NCBI RefSeq assembly: GCF_006538325.1
Contig: NZ_BJKK01000001.1
Span: 558,001 to 622,000, forward strand
Length of the DNA stretch: 64,000 nucleotides
From: Alteromonas sp. KUL42
GTDB taxonomy: Bacteria; Pseudomonadota; Gammaproteobacteria; Enterobacterales; Alteromonadaceae
Direction of reading: 5' to 3'
The number at the start of each line of letters is the position of its first letter. Position 1 is the first letter of the stretch. Both the position numbers and the translations under genes were made by a program. Below the pieces are notes generated by a model. It was not told the DNA's origin. It searched no databases and worked only from the letters and a program-made list of their open reading frames with translations. Shown piece after piece: positions 28,584 to 37,908 of the stretch.

Positions 28584-29464
28584 GCTTATCTCACAGCCTA
28601 CGCCCTACACACATTAATGCACGGGCCCAGTCAGGCTTCTCTCTAGTCGAACTCATGATAACCCTCACCTTAGGGCTTGTTATTTCCGGTGCGGTTATTC
28701 AGGTGTTGGTAAGCAGCAGTGTTACCAACAAGCTTAATCAAGCCGTTGCTCAAGTTCAGGAGTCAGGACGCTTTATTATGAGCCGTTTGTCCGCTGAGTT
28801 TTATGAAGTAGGACGCTACGATTTGGTCATGGCCACCATTGATGATTCAGTAGACATTGTAGCCGAGGCGGCTTATGTACAAAACCGACCCATTGCTTTG
28901 CCTGGTGATTTTGCTTCAAACGCATCCTTAGGCAGTGAGCAAACCAGCAATGGTGGCAGTGATAAGTTAGCTGTCAGCTTACTGGGTACAGCAGACTGCA
29001 CAGGTAATCGTCACGGTTACGCGCTTAATGATGAATTTCACGTTGTGAATTATTACTTTGTAACTGGAAGTACCCTTAAGTGCACCGGTTATGATGGGCG
29101 CGTGTTACGTGGTTTGAAAGCCCAAGTTTCTTCTCCCGCTACCGTGGTTCTGCTCGATAATATAGAAAGTTTTCAAGTACAGTTTGGTGTGACGGATGAA
29201 ATAACTACATCGCAAGGGCAAGCCGTTAGGTATGTTACTGCTGATGTATTAAGTGCACTGCGCGATGCAAATCAGCAAGTGGTTTCACTGCGTTGGGCGG
29301 TCCTATTGAAAAGTTATCAAAATGAAGTTCAGCAAACTCAAGCCCAGCAGTTTGCGATGCTAAATGAAACGGCTAAAACCCTTGATACTTCCCATTATTA
29401 TCAAGTCTTTTCAAAGACATTAGCACTTAGAAATATGAAAAACTTCGTGAGGAGCTCACAATGA
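28580..29464 (+). CDS. pilW: Type IV pilus minor pilin PilW
   Basis: This is a 294-residue prepilin with cleavage site SG/FSLVELMITLTLG and glutamate at +5, then a long globular domain (VSLRWAVLLKS near the end is typical of PilW). It starts within the pilV stop (ATGA) and its own stop overlaps pilX in the same way, so the set is translated in a coupled manner. In P. aeruginosa PilW forms part of the tip-priming complex with PilV, PilX and PilY1. Confidence 0.88.
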   Translation: MSLSHSLRPTHINARAQSGFSLVELMITLTLGLVISGAVIQVLVSSSVTNKLNQAVAQVQESGRFIMSRLSAEFYEVGRYDLVMATIDDSVDIVAEAAYVQNRPIALPGDFASNASLGSEQTSNGGSDKLAVSLLGTADCTGNRHGYALNDEFHVVNYYFVTGSTLKCTGYDGRVLRGLKAQVSSPATVVLLDNIESFQVQFGVTDEITTSQGQAVRYVTADVLSALRDANQQVVSLRWAVLLKSYQNEVQQTQAQQFAMLNETAKTLDTSHYYQVFSKTLALRNMKNFVRSSQ

Positions 29465-30024
29465 AGCAGCAAGGTCTTGTGATGGTATTTGCGCTGCTCG
29501 TGCTGTTATCAATTACAGTGCTCGGCGTAAGTGCGGTAACCAGTAGTTTATCGCAGTCTAAAATGGCCGTTTCTATGCAACAAAGCGGATTGGCATTTGA
29601 TGCGGCAGAATCTGCTATTGCTGGTGTGTTTTTCGAATCAGAAGACGAAATATTGCTAACCGATGACACGAAAACCGACCCTTTGTCTGAAGCGCGGCAA
29701 GGTAATATTTTTGACCCTGATGCCGACACCATGAGTTGTTTCGACGAAGGTGAGTGGACTGATAGATATATGACTGAAGGTGGATTATCTACAGGTGATA
29801 GGCACACCACCGATGGTACATACCAAACCGCTGCGTCATCAAAAAGTTGGTCTAAAACCGCCTTTATTCGCGAACAGGCATGTCGCGGTTCAAGCAATGT
29901 GATTGGTGGTAGTAATGTTAATTGCCACGTTTTTGTTATTCGTGGGTGCGGAAAAGTAGCAGGGAAGGCTTCAGTAGTGGCTAATACGTTGGCTGCATCA
30001 GTATTCGGTCCAGCGTCTCAGTAG
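29461..30024 (+). CDS. pilX: Type IV pilus minor pilin PilX
   Basis: This is a 187-residue protein with a very short leader (MKQQG) directly followed by LVMVFALLVLLSITVLGVSA. The usual glutamate +5 is missing, as is normal for PilX and its type II secretion relative GspK. An acidic, cysteine-containing globular domain follows. It starts by ATGA overlap with pilW and lies nine bases before pilY1. Confidence 0.86.
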   Translation: MKQQGLVMVFALLVLLSITVLGVSAVTSSLSQSKMAVSMQQSGLAFDAAESAIAGVFFESEDEILLTDDTKTDPLSEARQGNIFDPDADTMSCFDEGEWTDRYMTEGGLSTGDRHTTDGTYQTAASSKSWSKTAFIREQACRGSSNVIGGSNVNCHVFVIRGCGKVAGKASVVANTLAASVFGPASQ

Positions 30025-30032
30025 GTGGCATC

Positions 30033-33000
30033 ATGAAGAAAATTACCAGTTATTTCGCCTCAATTACACTGTTTAGCTGTATCGGGTTTTCAGCGGTGGG
30101 GGACGATTTAGATATCTACCTTGGTAACGCCACAAGTGCGGTAACCTATAACCCGAATGTGTTATTTATTATGGACTCGTCGGGCAGCATGGGGTCATAT
30201 GATGGTACTGATCAAACCCGTATGCTACGTGTGCAAAATGCGCTTAAAACAGCGCTTCAGTCCGCTACCAATATCAATGCGGGTTTAATGCGTTTTTCTG
30301 ATTTCGGTGGGCCTATTCTTTACCCTGTACGCAATATTGATGAAGCAGTTAGACCCGAAATTATTGTATCTACAAGTGAAGATAACCACGATGCCCATGA
30401 AATCAATGGTTCGGTTATTACACAAAGTAACGACCTCATCTTAAGTAATGGAACCGATACGGTGACGTCTGGCTTACGGTTTACTGATTTGAATATTCCC
30501 CAAGGGGCTACCATTGTTAGTGCAAGTTTGCGGTTTACTTCTGAAAAGTACAACATTGCCGGAACTACGCTGACGATTTCTGCTGAGGCATCTGCGTCTA
30601 GCGCGGCATTTTCTGATTCGAACAATAACCTGACTTCACGCACTAAAACCACAGCGAATGTAGTGTGGTTAGAGGACAACGGCTTTCCTTCATCTGGTGA
30701 AGTGATATCGTCACCGGACATCAGTGGTGTTATTCAGGAAGTTGTCGATTTAACAGCGTGGTGTGGTGGTGCCGACCTTAATATTTTAATTGAAGGCACT
30801 AGCAGCAGTAGTGTTAGTAGTCGAGAGGCGCGGGCCAGTGATGTTGGGCAAAGTGGTTCGCCACAGCTAGTAATTTCATACGACGATACAACTGCTACAG
30901 GTTGTGTTGAAGGTGGCGGTATTTATCAAGTTGCCAACTCAAAAGATAATTCTGAAGAAGATACGAATGGTTATCCAAACACCGGTGATGAACTTACATT
31001 TAACGCCTACTACAATGACAATATCGGTATTCGATTTCGCAATGTAAATATTCCTCAAGGGGCGGAAATTACCGAAGCGTATTTAGAGTTTACGGCATAC
31101 AGCACACGTACCTACGGCAGTGCCAGTATGCGTATTCGCGGTGTGGCTGATGATGATGCTGACGACTTCCACCCTAATCGCCGTAACCGCATTAACAACT
31201 TGCCGAAAACCTCTGGCCTAACTTGGTCTATGCCCGATTTTTATAGCAACCGAGATTATCAAAGCCCGAATATAGCCGCCATTGTAAAAGAAATTACCGA
31301 CCGTTCAGGGTGGGCATCTGGCAATGATATGGCCTTTGTACTAGATAATTTTTCGTCTTATCGCGGTGCCTACTCTTATGGTGGCTCGCCTTCTAAAGCG
31401 CCAAGGCTAATAATTAAGTTTAACGGTTCTGCCACACCCGGTTCTTCAGCCACTGTACGTGAGCACTTAATAAGCAAAGTTGATGAATTAAGTGCGAATG
31501 GTTTGACGCCTATTGTGGATACTTTATTAGAAGCCACCAATTACTATGGTGGCCGCGCAGTTGACTATGGCCGCAAACGTGGTGAAGACAGTGTGAGTAG
31601 CTCTGTTCGACGCAGTACCCGTGTAAGCCACAGAAGTTCGTATCTTGGGGAAGATCCTATTCGTTCATCAACGTGTACCGACGACAATTTATCTAGCAGT
31701 GATTGTATAACAGAGCAAATACCCGTTGGCGCAACGTATATAACGCCAGTAACAGATTTACAGTGCCAAACGAATAACCATATTGTTCTTTTGTCTGATG
31801 GAGAAGCAAATAACAACCACAGCGTAAGCAAGATTCAAGATTTGTTGGGGAAGAGTTGTACGGGCAGTGGAGGTGAAAAATGTGGTATTGACCTCGTCAA
31901 GAACATTAGTAAGTCTGATACATCGGTCATTGATTCACGAGTTATTACTCATACTATTGGTTTCGCTGCCAACAACAATGCGAATAACTTTTTGAATCAA
32001 TTGGCATTACAAAGTGGTGGCGGCTTTTATCAAGCCAGTAACAGTAGCGACTTGTTAGAGGCGTTTAACACTATCCTTCGTTCTGTGAAAGACATTAATG
32101 CTACTTTCGTATCTCCCGGTGTCGCGGTAAACCAACTAAACCGTTTAACTCACCGTGATGAATTGTATTTCGCTTTGTTTAAACCAAGCGAAGGTGCTAT
32201 TTGGCCGGGGAACTTAAAACGCTATCGTTTAAGCGGTGATACGGTTTTAGACAAAAACAGTCTAAACGCCGTGGATAGCGTTACCGGATTCTTCTCTGAA
32301 AATTCACATAGCTTTTGGTCAACGTTAACTGATGGCAGTGAAGTCAGTGAAGGTGGCGCTGCTAGTAAATTGGGTTCGAATAGAAATCTGTACGTTTTTG
32401 ATGGCGTTGGAAGCATTGTGCGTACTGCAAACGCTTTACACGAAGACAACAGTAATATCACTACATCAGATTTAGCCATTGATGCAGAGCCTAGTGCCGA
32501 TACGTTGCGTGAAGCATTGCTTCAGTGGGCACGTGGTGTTGACGTCAAAGACAGTGATGGTGATGGTAGTGCAACAGATTATCGCCCTAGTATGGGCGAC
32601 CCTATCCATTCTCAGCCTATTATCGTGAATTATGGCACCAATGATTCATCCATATTTGTGGCAACCAATCACGGCATGCTGCACTCGTTTGACACTCAAA
32701 CCGGTGAAGAAAACTTTGCGATAATGCCTAAATCTTTGTTACCAAACTTGCACCATTTCTATCAAGATGTGTCGTCGTATGAGCATAAATACGGGTTAGA
32801 TGGCGATTTAATCTTGCGAGATACCGGCACCAGTAAGTACCTATATGTTGGTATGCGACGTGGTGGAAATAACTATTATGTTTTTGATATTACGAGTAAA
32901 ACCTCTCCTTCGCTGAAATTTAAAATAGAGGGTGGTACGGGTGATTTAGCTAAACTAGGTCAAACTTGGTCGCGTCCAACCATTACAAAAGTGCGAATGG

Positions 33001-34103
33001 GCGGTACAGAAAAAACGGTGATGATAGTTGGGGGCGGTTACGACGAAGCACAAGATGCTCGCTTAGTGCGTGCCAATGATGCTGTGGGCAATGCCATTTT
33101 TATGTTTGATGCTGATACGGGGGGCTTACTTTGGTCTGCCAGTAACGCAGATGCCAGCCTTAATATTTCTAGTATGAATTACAGTATTCCTGGGCGAATC
33201 TCAGTCATCGATAGAGATAACGACGGCTTTGCCGACCATATGTATGCCGCCGATACGGGCGGGCAACTATTCCGCTTCGATATTTATAACGGAAAATCAG
33301 GGAATGACTTTATAAAGGGAGCGCGTTTAGCTGACTTCGGTGGTAACACTGAACAAACTAACCGCCGCTTCTATTATGGCCCTGATGTATCAGAAATCGC
33401 TTTGGGTGATGAAGTTTATTATGGTGTGGCACTAGGTAGCGGTTGGCGTGCATCACCATTAGATACAGTGGTAGAAGATAACTTTTATATGTTAAAAGAT
33501 GATGGTGTATTCAAGCGCGATACCAGTGGCAACTTTACCTTTATGTCTACGGTAACAGAGAGTGATTTGTATAATGCGACTAGCCACGCCCTTACTAGCT
33601 CTCTTGATAGTACACGAGAATTGGAAGCAAAAACGTTTGCCAACAAATCTGGTTGGTTCTTAAATTTAACAACCAATGGCGAAAAGGTACTGGCATCACC
33701 ATTAATTATTGACTACAAAGTATTCTTTACCACATACGTACCAGCCGTGAGCAGCACCAGTGCGTGTGCGCCACCAACGGGAAATAGCCGCGCGTACTTA
33801 GTTAGCATGTTTAATGGTAATGCGGTAACCGATTTGAATAATAATGGGGTGCTAGACAGCGATGATCGCGTCGCTGAGCTTAAACAAACAGGGATAGCTC
33901 CAGAAACAAAAATTTTGATTGAGGATATTGTAAGCCCTGTGGTGTGTTTGGGTACTGAGTGCGTGTCTGCGGTAATTGATGTTGACGAAGATGGCAACAA
34001 CGAAGCATGTACATCGTCGTTTGAATGTTTAGCAGAAAATATTTATGGACGATTTGAGCGAATTCGCCGAGGTAGTTGGCATTCCGAGACAGAAAGAGAG
34101 TAA
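30033..34103 (+). CDS. pilY1: PilY1-type pilus tip adhesin with von Willebrand A domain
   Basis: This is a 1356-residue secreted adhesin and mechanosensor. A signal peptide (about residues 1-23) is followed by a von Willebrand A domain with metal site DSSGS (D48, S50, S52). The domain is split: after GLMRFSDF come roughly 350 residues containing two related beta modules (each with NIPQGA), and the fold resumes near GLTPIVDTLLEATNYY and HIVLLSDGEAN. The C-terminal part is the PilC/PilY1 beta-propeller, with the calcium-binding loop D1060-R-D-N-D-G-F-A-D1068. Further DSDGDG and DLNNNG loops may bind calcium. It lies between pilX and pilE, in the canonical place. Confidence 0.92.
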   Translation: MKKITSYFASITLFSCIGFSAVGDDLDIYLGNATSAVTYNPNVLFIMDSSGSMGSYDGTDQTRMLRVQNALKTALQSATNINAGLMRFSDFGGPILYPVRNIDEAVRPEIIVSTSEDNHDAHEINGSVITQSNDLILSNGTDTVTSGLRFTDLNIPQGATIVSASLRFTSEKYNIAGTTLTISAEASASSAAFSDSNNNLTSRTKTTANVVWLEDNGFPSSGEVISSPDISGVIQEVVDLTAWCGGADLNILIEGTSSSSVSSREARASDVGQSGSPQLVISYDDTTATGCVEGGGIYQVANSKDNSEEDTNGYPNTGDELTFNAYYNDNIGIRFRNVNIPQGAEITEAYLEFTAYSTRTYGSASMRIRGVADDDADDFHPNRRNRINNLPKTSGLTWSMPDFYSNRDYQSPNIAAIVKEITDRSGWASGNDMAFVLDNFSSYRGAYSYGGSPSKAPRLIIKFNGSATPGSSATVREHLISKVDELSANGLTPIVDTLLEATNYYGGRAVDYGRKRGEDSVSSSVRRSTRVSHRSSYLGEDPIRSSTCTDDNLSSSDCITEQIPVGATYITPVTDLQCQTNNHIVLLSDGEANNNHSVSKIQDLLGKSCTGSGGEKCGIDLVKNISKSDTSVIDSRVITHTIGFAANNNANNFLNQLALQSGGGFYQASNSSDLLEAFNTILRSVKDINATFVSPGVAVNQLNRLTHRDELYFALFKPSEGAIWPGNLKRYRLSGDTVLDKNSLNAVDSVTGFFSENSHSFWSTLTDGSEVSEGGAASKLGSNRNLYVFDGVGSIVRTANALHEDNSNITTSDLAIDAEPSADTLREALLQWARGVDVKDSDGDGSATDYRPSMGDPIHSQPIIVNYGTNDSSIFVATNHGMLHSFDTQTGEENFAIMPKSLLPNLHHFYQDVSSYEHKYGLDGDLILRDTGTSKYLYVGMRRGGNNYYVFDITSKTSPSLKFKIEGGTGDLAKLGQTWSRPTITKVRMGGTEKTVMIVGGGYDEAQDARLVRANDAVGNAIFMFDADTGGLLWSASNADASLNISSMNYSIPGRISVIDRDNDGFADHMYAADTGGQLFRFDIYNGKSGNDFIKGARLADFGGNTEQTNRRFYYGPDVSEIALGDEVYYGVALGSGWRASPLDTVVEDNFYMLKDDGVFKRDTSGNFTFMSTVTESDLYNATSHALTSSLDSTRELEAKTFANKSGWFLNLTTNGEKVLASPLIIDYKVFFTTYVPAVSSTSACAPPTGNSRAYLVSMFNGNAVTDLNNNGVLDSDDRVAELKQTGIAPETKILIEDIVSPVVCLGTECVSAVIDVDEDGNNEACTSSFECLAENIYGRFERIRRGSWHSETERE

Positions 34104-34107
34104 CAAC

Positions 34108-34569
34108 ATGACGGGTTTAAAGCACAGTGGTTTTTCGTTAATTGAGCTTATGATAGTTATTACTATCATAGGTATTGTCGCAGCCGTTGCGTATCCTTCC
34201 TATCAAGGGGTCATTGCTGATAGCTATCGAGGTACAGGGCAGTCTGATTTACTTGCTCTTGCGTCGGCAATGGAAAGACATCACAGTGGTGCATTCAGTT
34301 ATGAAGGGGCTGGTAGTGGCGGTGGAAACAGTGGTTCACCAGCTATTTTTGCTTCGTACTCACCTTCCTCTGAGCCAGCTGCCAATAAGCGCTACGATTT
34401 AACCATTGTTGAATCAAGTGCGACGGCTTATCAGTTAAAAGCTACACCGGTATCGGGCACGGGGCAGGCAAGTGACGGTTCAATGTTCTACTATAGCGAT
34501 GGTCGAAAAGCATGGGATAAGAATAATAACGGCTCAATAGAATCGTCAGAGTATTGTTGGTCTTGTTAA
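34108..34569 (+). CDS. pilE: Type IV minor pilin PilE
   Basis: This is a 153-residue prepilin with leader MTGLKHSG cut before FSLIELMIVITIIGIVAAVA, glutamate at +5, and a small globular head ending in two cysteines (EYCWSC). The ATG at 34108, four bases after the pilY1 stop, gives the usual short leader; the frame is open further upstream inside pilY1. A glycine-serine stretch (GAGSGGGNSG) lies mid-protein. Its last 24 bases overlap the end of the convergent pilin gene. Confidence 0.88.
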   Translation: MTGLKHSGFSLIELMIVITIIGIVAAVAYPSYQGVIADSYRGTGQSDLLALASAMERHHSGAFSYEGAGSGGGNSGSPAIFASYSPSSEPAANKRYDLTIVESSATAYQLKATPVSGTGQASDGSMFYYSDGRKAWDKNNNGSIESSEYCWSC

Positions 34570-34866
34570 TGTCCCGAAGACATAAACATCTTCCCATTGA
34601 TGGTCGTAAGGTACGCTAAGCAATGAAGTGTGCTGTAAATCGAGCAGCTGTTGATGGGTTTGATGTGTTAATTTAATTGTTTCACTCAAGTGCTTAGATT
34701 GAATGTGTGTCTCAATGAATGCCGCAGATGTCGCAACTAATAGTAGCAGTGCAATGAGTACTTCTACCAAGGCCACGCCTTGATGCTGATGCTTCAAATA
34801 GAACGTGCTACGTTGTCTTTGGATTGTTTTCGTTTTCACATTATTTGCCTCTTTCTTAAAACTCAC
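34546..34866 (-). CDS. PilV/GspI-like minor pilin (PpdC position)
   Basis: This is a 106-residue prepilin, last in a four-gene minus-strand set. The cleavage site is HQG/VALVEVLIALLLLVATSAA with glutamate +5, after an unusually long leader. The head is short (about 70 residues), at the small end for this family. It overlaps the preceding gene by 11 bases and its 3' end runs 24 bases into convergent pilE. Order and type (GspH-, GspJ-, GspK-, GspI-like) match E. coli ppdA-ppdB-ygdB-ppdC. Confidence 0.78.
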   Translation of the reverse strand: MSFKKEANNVKTKTIQRQRSTFYLKHQHQGVALVEVLIALLLLVATSAAFIETHIQSKHLSETIKLTHQTHQQLLDLQHTSLLSVPYDHQWEDVYVFGTLTRPTIL

Positions 34867-35716
34867 GCCAGGTTCCTGGGATAAGTATCATTTTCGATAG
34901 TGCCTTGTTATCTTGCAATGTGGTAAGAGTGGATATTGAGTAACTCAATGAGCCGCTTAAAAAACGGTTCGTTGGCTTATTTGACGTCAATGCACCTACT
35001 AACAGTGCGTTCGTTTCTAGATGAAATGCATAAGTATGTGATGAGCGAGTAAGTTGCAAAATTAACCCATAAAACCTTGCCCCACTTTTAATGGTGATAT
35101 TACCGTTTTCCACAATGAGCAATTGGGGCGTTGTATCACTACTAACTGTATTAATAGTACTTTCTATTACACAATCTCCGGTGATCCATTGTACCGTTGT
35201 ACTGCTAAGACTATCGCAGGAAGCAAATTGCTTTTGTTCTGGAAAAAAGCGCAATTGCAGGTCATCACTGGTTCTATTAAATAGCCATTTGGTAATGTTA
35301 CTGTCATGGGTATTGTGCTGAGTCTGTTGAGGCAATCTCAGTAAACTCGGGTAGCGCAAAAACTCAGCGCTATACACAATGTCATTATTGGTTTTGCTGA
35401 CATTGATGGTTACGTGCTGTAGCTTCTGATTGTTTTCACCGCGCAGGTCTAATGATGTTATAGTGTGAGTAATGTCAGTGTTATCCAATACAACTTGAAG
35501 TGTCGGATCACTGCGTAATTGTTCCGCGATAGCACGTAGCGCTTGCCTCAACGCTAGCTTTTTAATATGACTGTCACGTGTTGCTTTCTCGATATGATAA
35601 AAGTGATTAATGCTCAGCGCTGTACTTACAACAGTTAGCCCTACGATAACCAGTAATATACACACAGTCGCTAGCGTAACCATGCCCCTTTCTTTCTTGT
35701 AACCACTATCGCGCAT
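34856..35716 (-). CDS. PilX/GspK-like minor pilin (YgdB position)
   Basis: This is a 286-residue protein with leader ending KERG before MVTLATVCILLVIVGLTVVS and alanine in place of glutamate +5, as in GspK, PilX and YgdB. The large head is mostly beta strand with one cysteine pair. It overlaps both neighbours by 11 bases. It is longer than pilX in the facing operon and shows no obvious sequence copy of it, so the two sets did not arise by recent duplication. Confidence 0.75.
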   Translation of the reverse strand: MRDSGYKKERGMVTLATVCILLVIVGLTVVSTALSINHFYHIEKATRDSHIKKLALRQALRAIAEQLRSDPTLQVVLDNTDITHTITSLDLRGENNQKLQHVTINVSKTNNDIVYSAEFLRYPSLLRLPQQTQHNTHDSNITKWLFNRTSDDLQLRFFPEQKQFASCDSLSSTTVQWITGDCVIESTINTVSSDTTPQLLIVENGNITIKSGARFYGLILQLTRSSHTYAFHLETNALLVGALTSNKPTNRFLSGSLSYSISTLTTLQDNKALSKMILIPGTWREF

Positions 35717-36308
35717 TAGGTATGCCTATGATGAATTGTCGTTGACTCACAATGTCTTGGTTAATTGCGCTGTGTGCATCAATAGAAACGAGTATTGTTT
35801 TTCCCCACGACGTATTTGAGATTAGCGCTAGCTGAAAGCGCGTAATCGAGGTTGTTCTTGCGTCAGTGAGATCATGCCAGCCGCCTTTGTTACATGCTTT
35901 ACCCGCTACCCGATATTCAATGGCTTTGTTGTGTAGGCGGTAACCTAGCAACTCATTTTGTTCATGTTCGTAGCTGCCGCTGTTATCTTTATCATACGAA
36001 AAAGTAATACAGCTATTGGCTTGTTCAGAGCCAAAATGGCTTATTTGTAATGTGCTACTTACCGCTGGGGTCATTAAATTTGGCATAGTCGCCAAGGGTG
36101 GATAAGCAAGATAGTCTGCACGACTTACTTGCTGTGTGATGAGTTCCTGTAAACTTCGAAGTTCATCCTCAAGTGCGTTTGCTAGTCGTGTATCTAGTAG
36201 TGTGTGATGCAACGACGCTGAAAAGCGGGTGGCTGTTATAATGACCAAAATGCCAATAACACTGCTTATCATTAATTCAGTTATGCTAAACCCTTTTTCG
36301 GCTAACAT
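35706..36308 (-). CDS. PilW/GspJ-like minor pilin (PpdB position)
   Basis: This is a 200-residue prepilin with a very short leader (MLAEKG) cut before FSITELMISSVIGILVIIT, glutamate +5. The head has SCITFSYDKDNSGSYEHEQN, a loop typical of PpdB/PilW proteins. It overlaps the upstream GspH-like gene by seven bases. It should act with the three neighbouring minor pilins to start assembly of a pilus or pseudopilus. Confidence 0.8.
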   Translation of the reverse strand: MLAEKGFSITELMISSVIGILVIITATRFSASLHHTLLDTRLANALEDELRSLQELITQQVSRADYLAYPPLATMPNLMTPAVSSTLQISHFGSEQANSCITFSYDKDNSGSYEHEQNELLGYRLHNKAIEYRVAGKACNKGGWHDLTDARTTSITRFQLALISNTSWGKTILVSIDAHSAINQDIVSQRQFIIGIPNAR

Positions 36309-36853
36309 CGTGCTAGACCGTTGATGTGGTGAATGGCACAGGGTTTGATTCTTCCAAGCGCACTAATGATGATTTTTGCGTTATGAGACGCATTAGACAC
36401 TAAAAGTGATGTACTACCGCCAAAATCTACAGTTCCCTCTGGGTTGAAAGTAATAGTGCTATTTTTACCTGAGGTTGTATCTAGTGATGCAGAGAAGTCA
36501 CTTAAGCTTAATACGTTCTGTTGACCTGCAACATGACATGTTTGAAGGTTGCTACAAGAACACTCGTCATTCTCACTTATCGCTATGCAATTAGATGTAG
36601 TTACATCAACAACGAGGTAAATCGGTTGTTGGAGGGTAATTGCATATACTTTCGCAGATTTCGCCATGGCTGAAGCGGTACTAACTAAGTGCTTGAGTTC
36701 GCTTTCTTCTCGCCATGTTACAAAAGATGGTACGGCCATCATGCTAAGTAAACCAATAATAGATACCACTAGCATGAGTTCGAGTAGTGTATGCCCTCTT
36801 AACAGAAGATACCGAGGTCCACGCGCCAAAAAATGTTGGTGAAATAAAACCAT
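36302..36853 (-). CDS. GspH/FimT-like minor pilin (PpdA position)
   Basis: This is a 183-residue prepilin, first gene of the minus-strand set. The leader ends LLLRG and the mature protein begins HTLLELMLVVSIIGLLSMMA, histidine replacing the usual phenylalanine at +1, glutamate +5 kept. A GspH-type beta domain follows with FNPEGTVDF and a cysteine-rich patch (CSCSNLQTC). The start is ATG 36853; an in-frame TTG lies two codons earlier. It is divergent from the lone pilin-like gene, 78 bases between the two starts. Confidence 0.8.
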   Translation of the reverse strand: MVLFHQHFLARGPRYLLLRGHTLLELMLVVSIIGLLSMMAVPSFVTWREESELKHLVSTASAMAKSAKVYAITLQQPIYLVVDVTTSNCIAISENDECSCSNLQTCHVAGQQNVLSLSDFSASLDTTSGKNSTITFNPEGTVDFGGSTSLLVSNASHNAKIIISALGRIKPCAIHHINGLARC

Positions 36854-36931
36854 GCCCAAGTCCAGTTACACCGTATTTGATGAATTGATAGCGTTAGTTT
36901 ATCGACAAACTTCATGCGAGGAAGCTGGACT

Positions 36932-37327
36932 ATGGACAGTAATTCATTGAAAACTTATAAAAGATACCGTGTTCAAGGTTTTACACTACTGGATATACTT
37001 ATTACTATTGGGGTAATTTACATTGTGATGCTTGGTTTGGTAAGTGGCGCTACACATAGCTATGAAGCAGTGAAAATGCAGCAAATTAGAAGTTATCTAT
37101 TGCAGGTTCAGGCCATCCAGTCTCGTAATTGGTTAAATTCAGGGACGTATAGATCTCTGTCAGCGCTACCTTTACCAGACATTGATGGTGTGAAAATTAC
37201 CGAGGATAAAGACATTGATGCAGGGTTTGCACTAAAGCTAACTATTGACTTCCTCTCTAAAGAAGCGCCGTGCAGAACGTTATCTATCACCGAAGAAGGG
37301 ATAATACCCAAGTCATGTTTATTCTAA
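36932..37327 (+). CDS. Pilin-like protein with aspartate at +5
   Basis: This is a 131-residue protein with a prepilin leader cut at VQG/FTLLDILITIGVIYIVMLG. Position +5 is aspartate instead of the nearly invariant glutamate. The head is small with two cysteines near the end (APCRTL and KSCLF), which could form the D-loop disulfide seen in pilins. ATG 36932 is preceded by AGGA at nine bases, better than the ATG at 36914. It is a single gene between two minus-strand pilin units; its stop overlaps the end of the fimT-like gene by four bases. Confidence 0.72.
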   Translation: MDSNSLKTYKRYRVQGFTLLDILITIGVIYIVMLGLVSGATHSYEAVKMQQIRSYLLQVQAIQSRNWLNSGTYRSLSALPLPDIDGVKITEDKDIDAGFALKLTIDFLSKEAPCRTLSITEEGIIPKSCLF

Positions 37328-37908
37328 CTGCAACTAAGTTCGGAACCCGATAGATCTTCTTTTTTGCCATTGCCATCACTGTCAATAGCCACCGATATTC
37401 TGCCATAAAGGGAAAGTAATAGCGCTGATGCATATGTGGCATCGTTGTCTTTTGGACAAATAGTAATCGTGGCCGATTCACTAATACTGCCTTGCTCACC
37501 AAAGGTAAGTGTGCCAGTTAATCCATAAATTGCATTGGCGGCATTCAATGGATCGCTTGTAATGATGAGGGCTTCGTCTGTGTCTCTACTGCCATTTCCA
37601 TTATCGTCAATGAATACCATCTTGGCATTTTTCCAATTGGTAACACAACTGGTGTAATTTGCCGTAGGGCACATGAGTACAGTGGTTTGTTCATTTACGG
37701 CAGTAAAGCGAGCGTGTTGAACAACAGCACTTAAGCTATTTAAATCTGATGTTATCCTGTTCTTAATTAAGATGCTTTGAATACTGGGGGCAACCGAGGT
37801 AAGTATTATTGCCAAAACAGCAACTGCCACTAACATTTCCAATAGCGTAAGGCCGCGCTGTGTCGACAGAACAGAATGCTGTGGCATGTGGCGAAAATGA
37901 CAATTCAT
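37324..37908 (-). CDS. fimT: FimT/GspH-type minor pilin
   Basis: This is a 194-residue prepilin with cleavage site QRG/LTLLEMLVAVAVLAIILTS (glutamate +5), leader of 19 residues, and a GspH-type head with FTAVNEQTTVLMCPTA, acidic VFIDDNGNGSRDTDE and IDSDGNGKKEDL loops. It probably supplies the FimT/FimU subunit missing from the + strand pilV-W-X-Y1-E operon. FimT proteins in some species bind DNA during uptake; that role is only a possibility here. The start ATG 37908 has no clear ribosome-binding site. Upstream bases 37909-38290 hold only its own and the nadE promoter region. Confidence 0.82.
   Translation of the reverse strand: MNCHFRHMPQHSVLSTQRGLTLLEMLVAVAVLAIILTSVAPSIQSILIKNRITSDLNSLSAVVQHARFTAVNEQTTVLMCPTANYTSCVTNWKNAKMVFIDDNGNGSRDTDEALIITSDPLNAANAIYGLTGTLTFGEQGSISESATITICPKDNDATYASALLLSLYGRISVAIDSDGNGKKEDLSGSELSCS

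Noticed and set aside
29427-29897. Long antisense frame opposite pilX
   Set aside because: It is a shadow of the pilX coding frame: the product is low in complexity, shows no family features, and pilX fits its operon fully.
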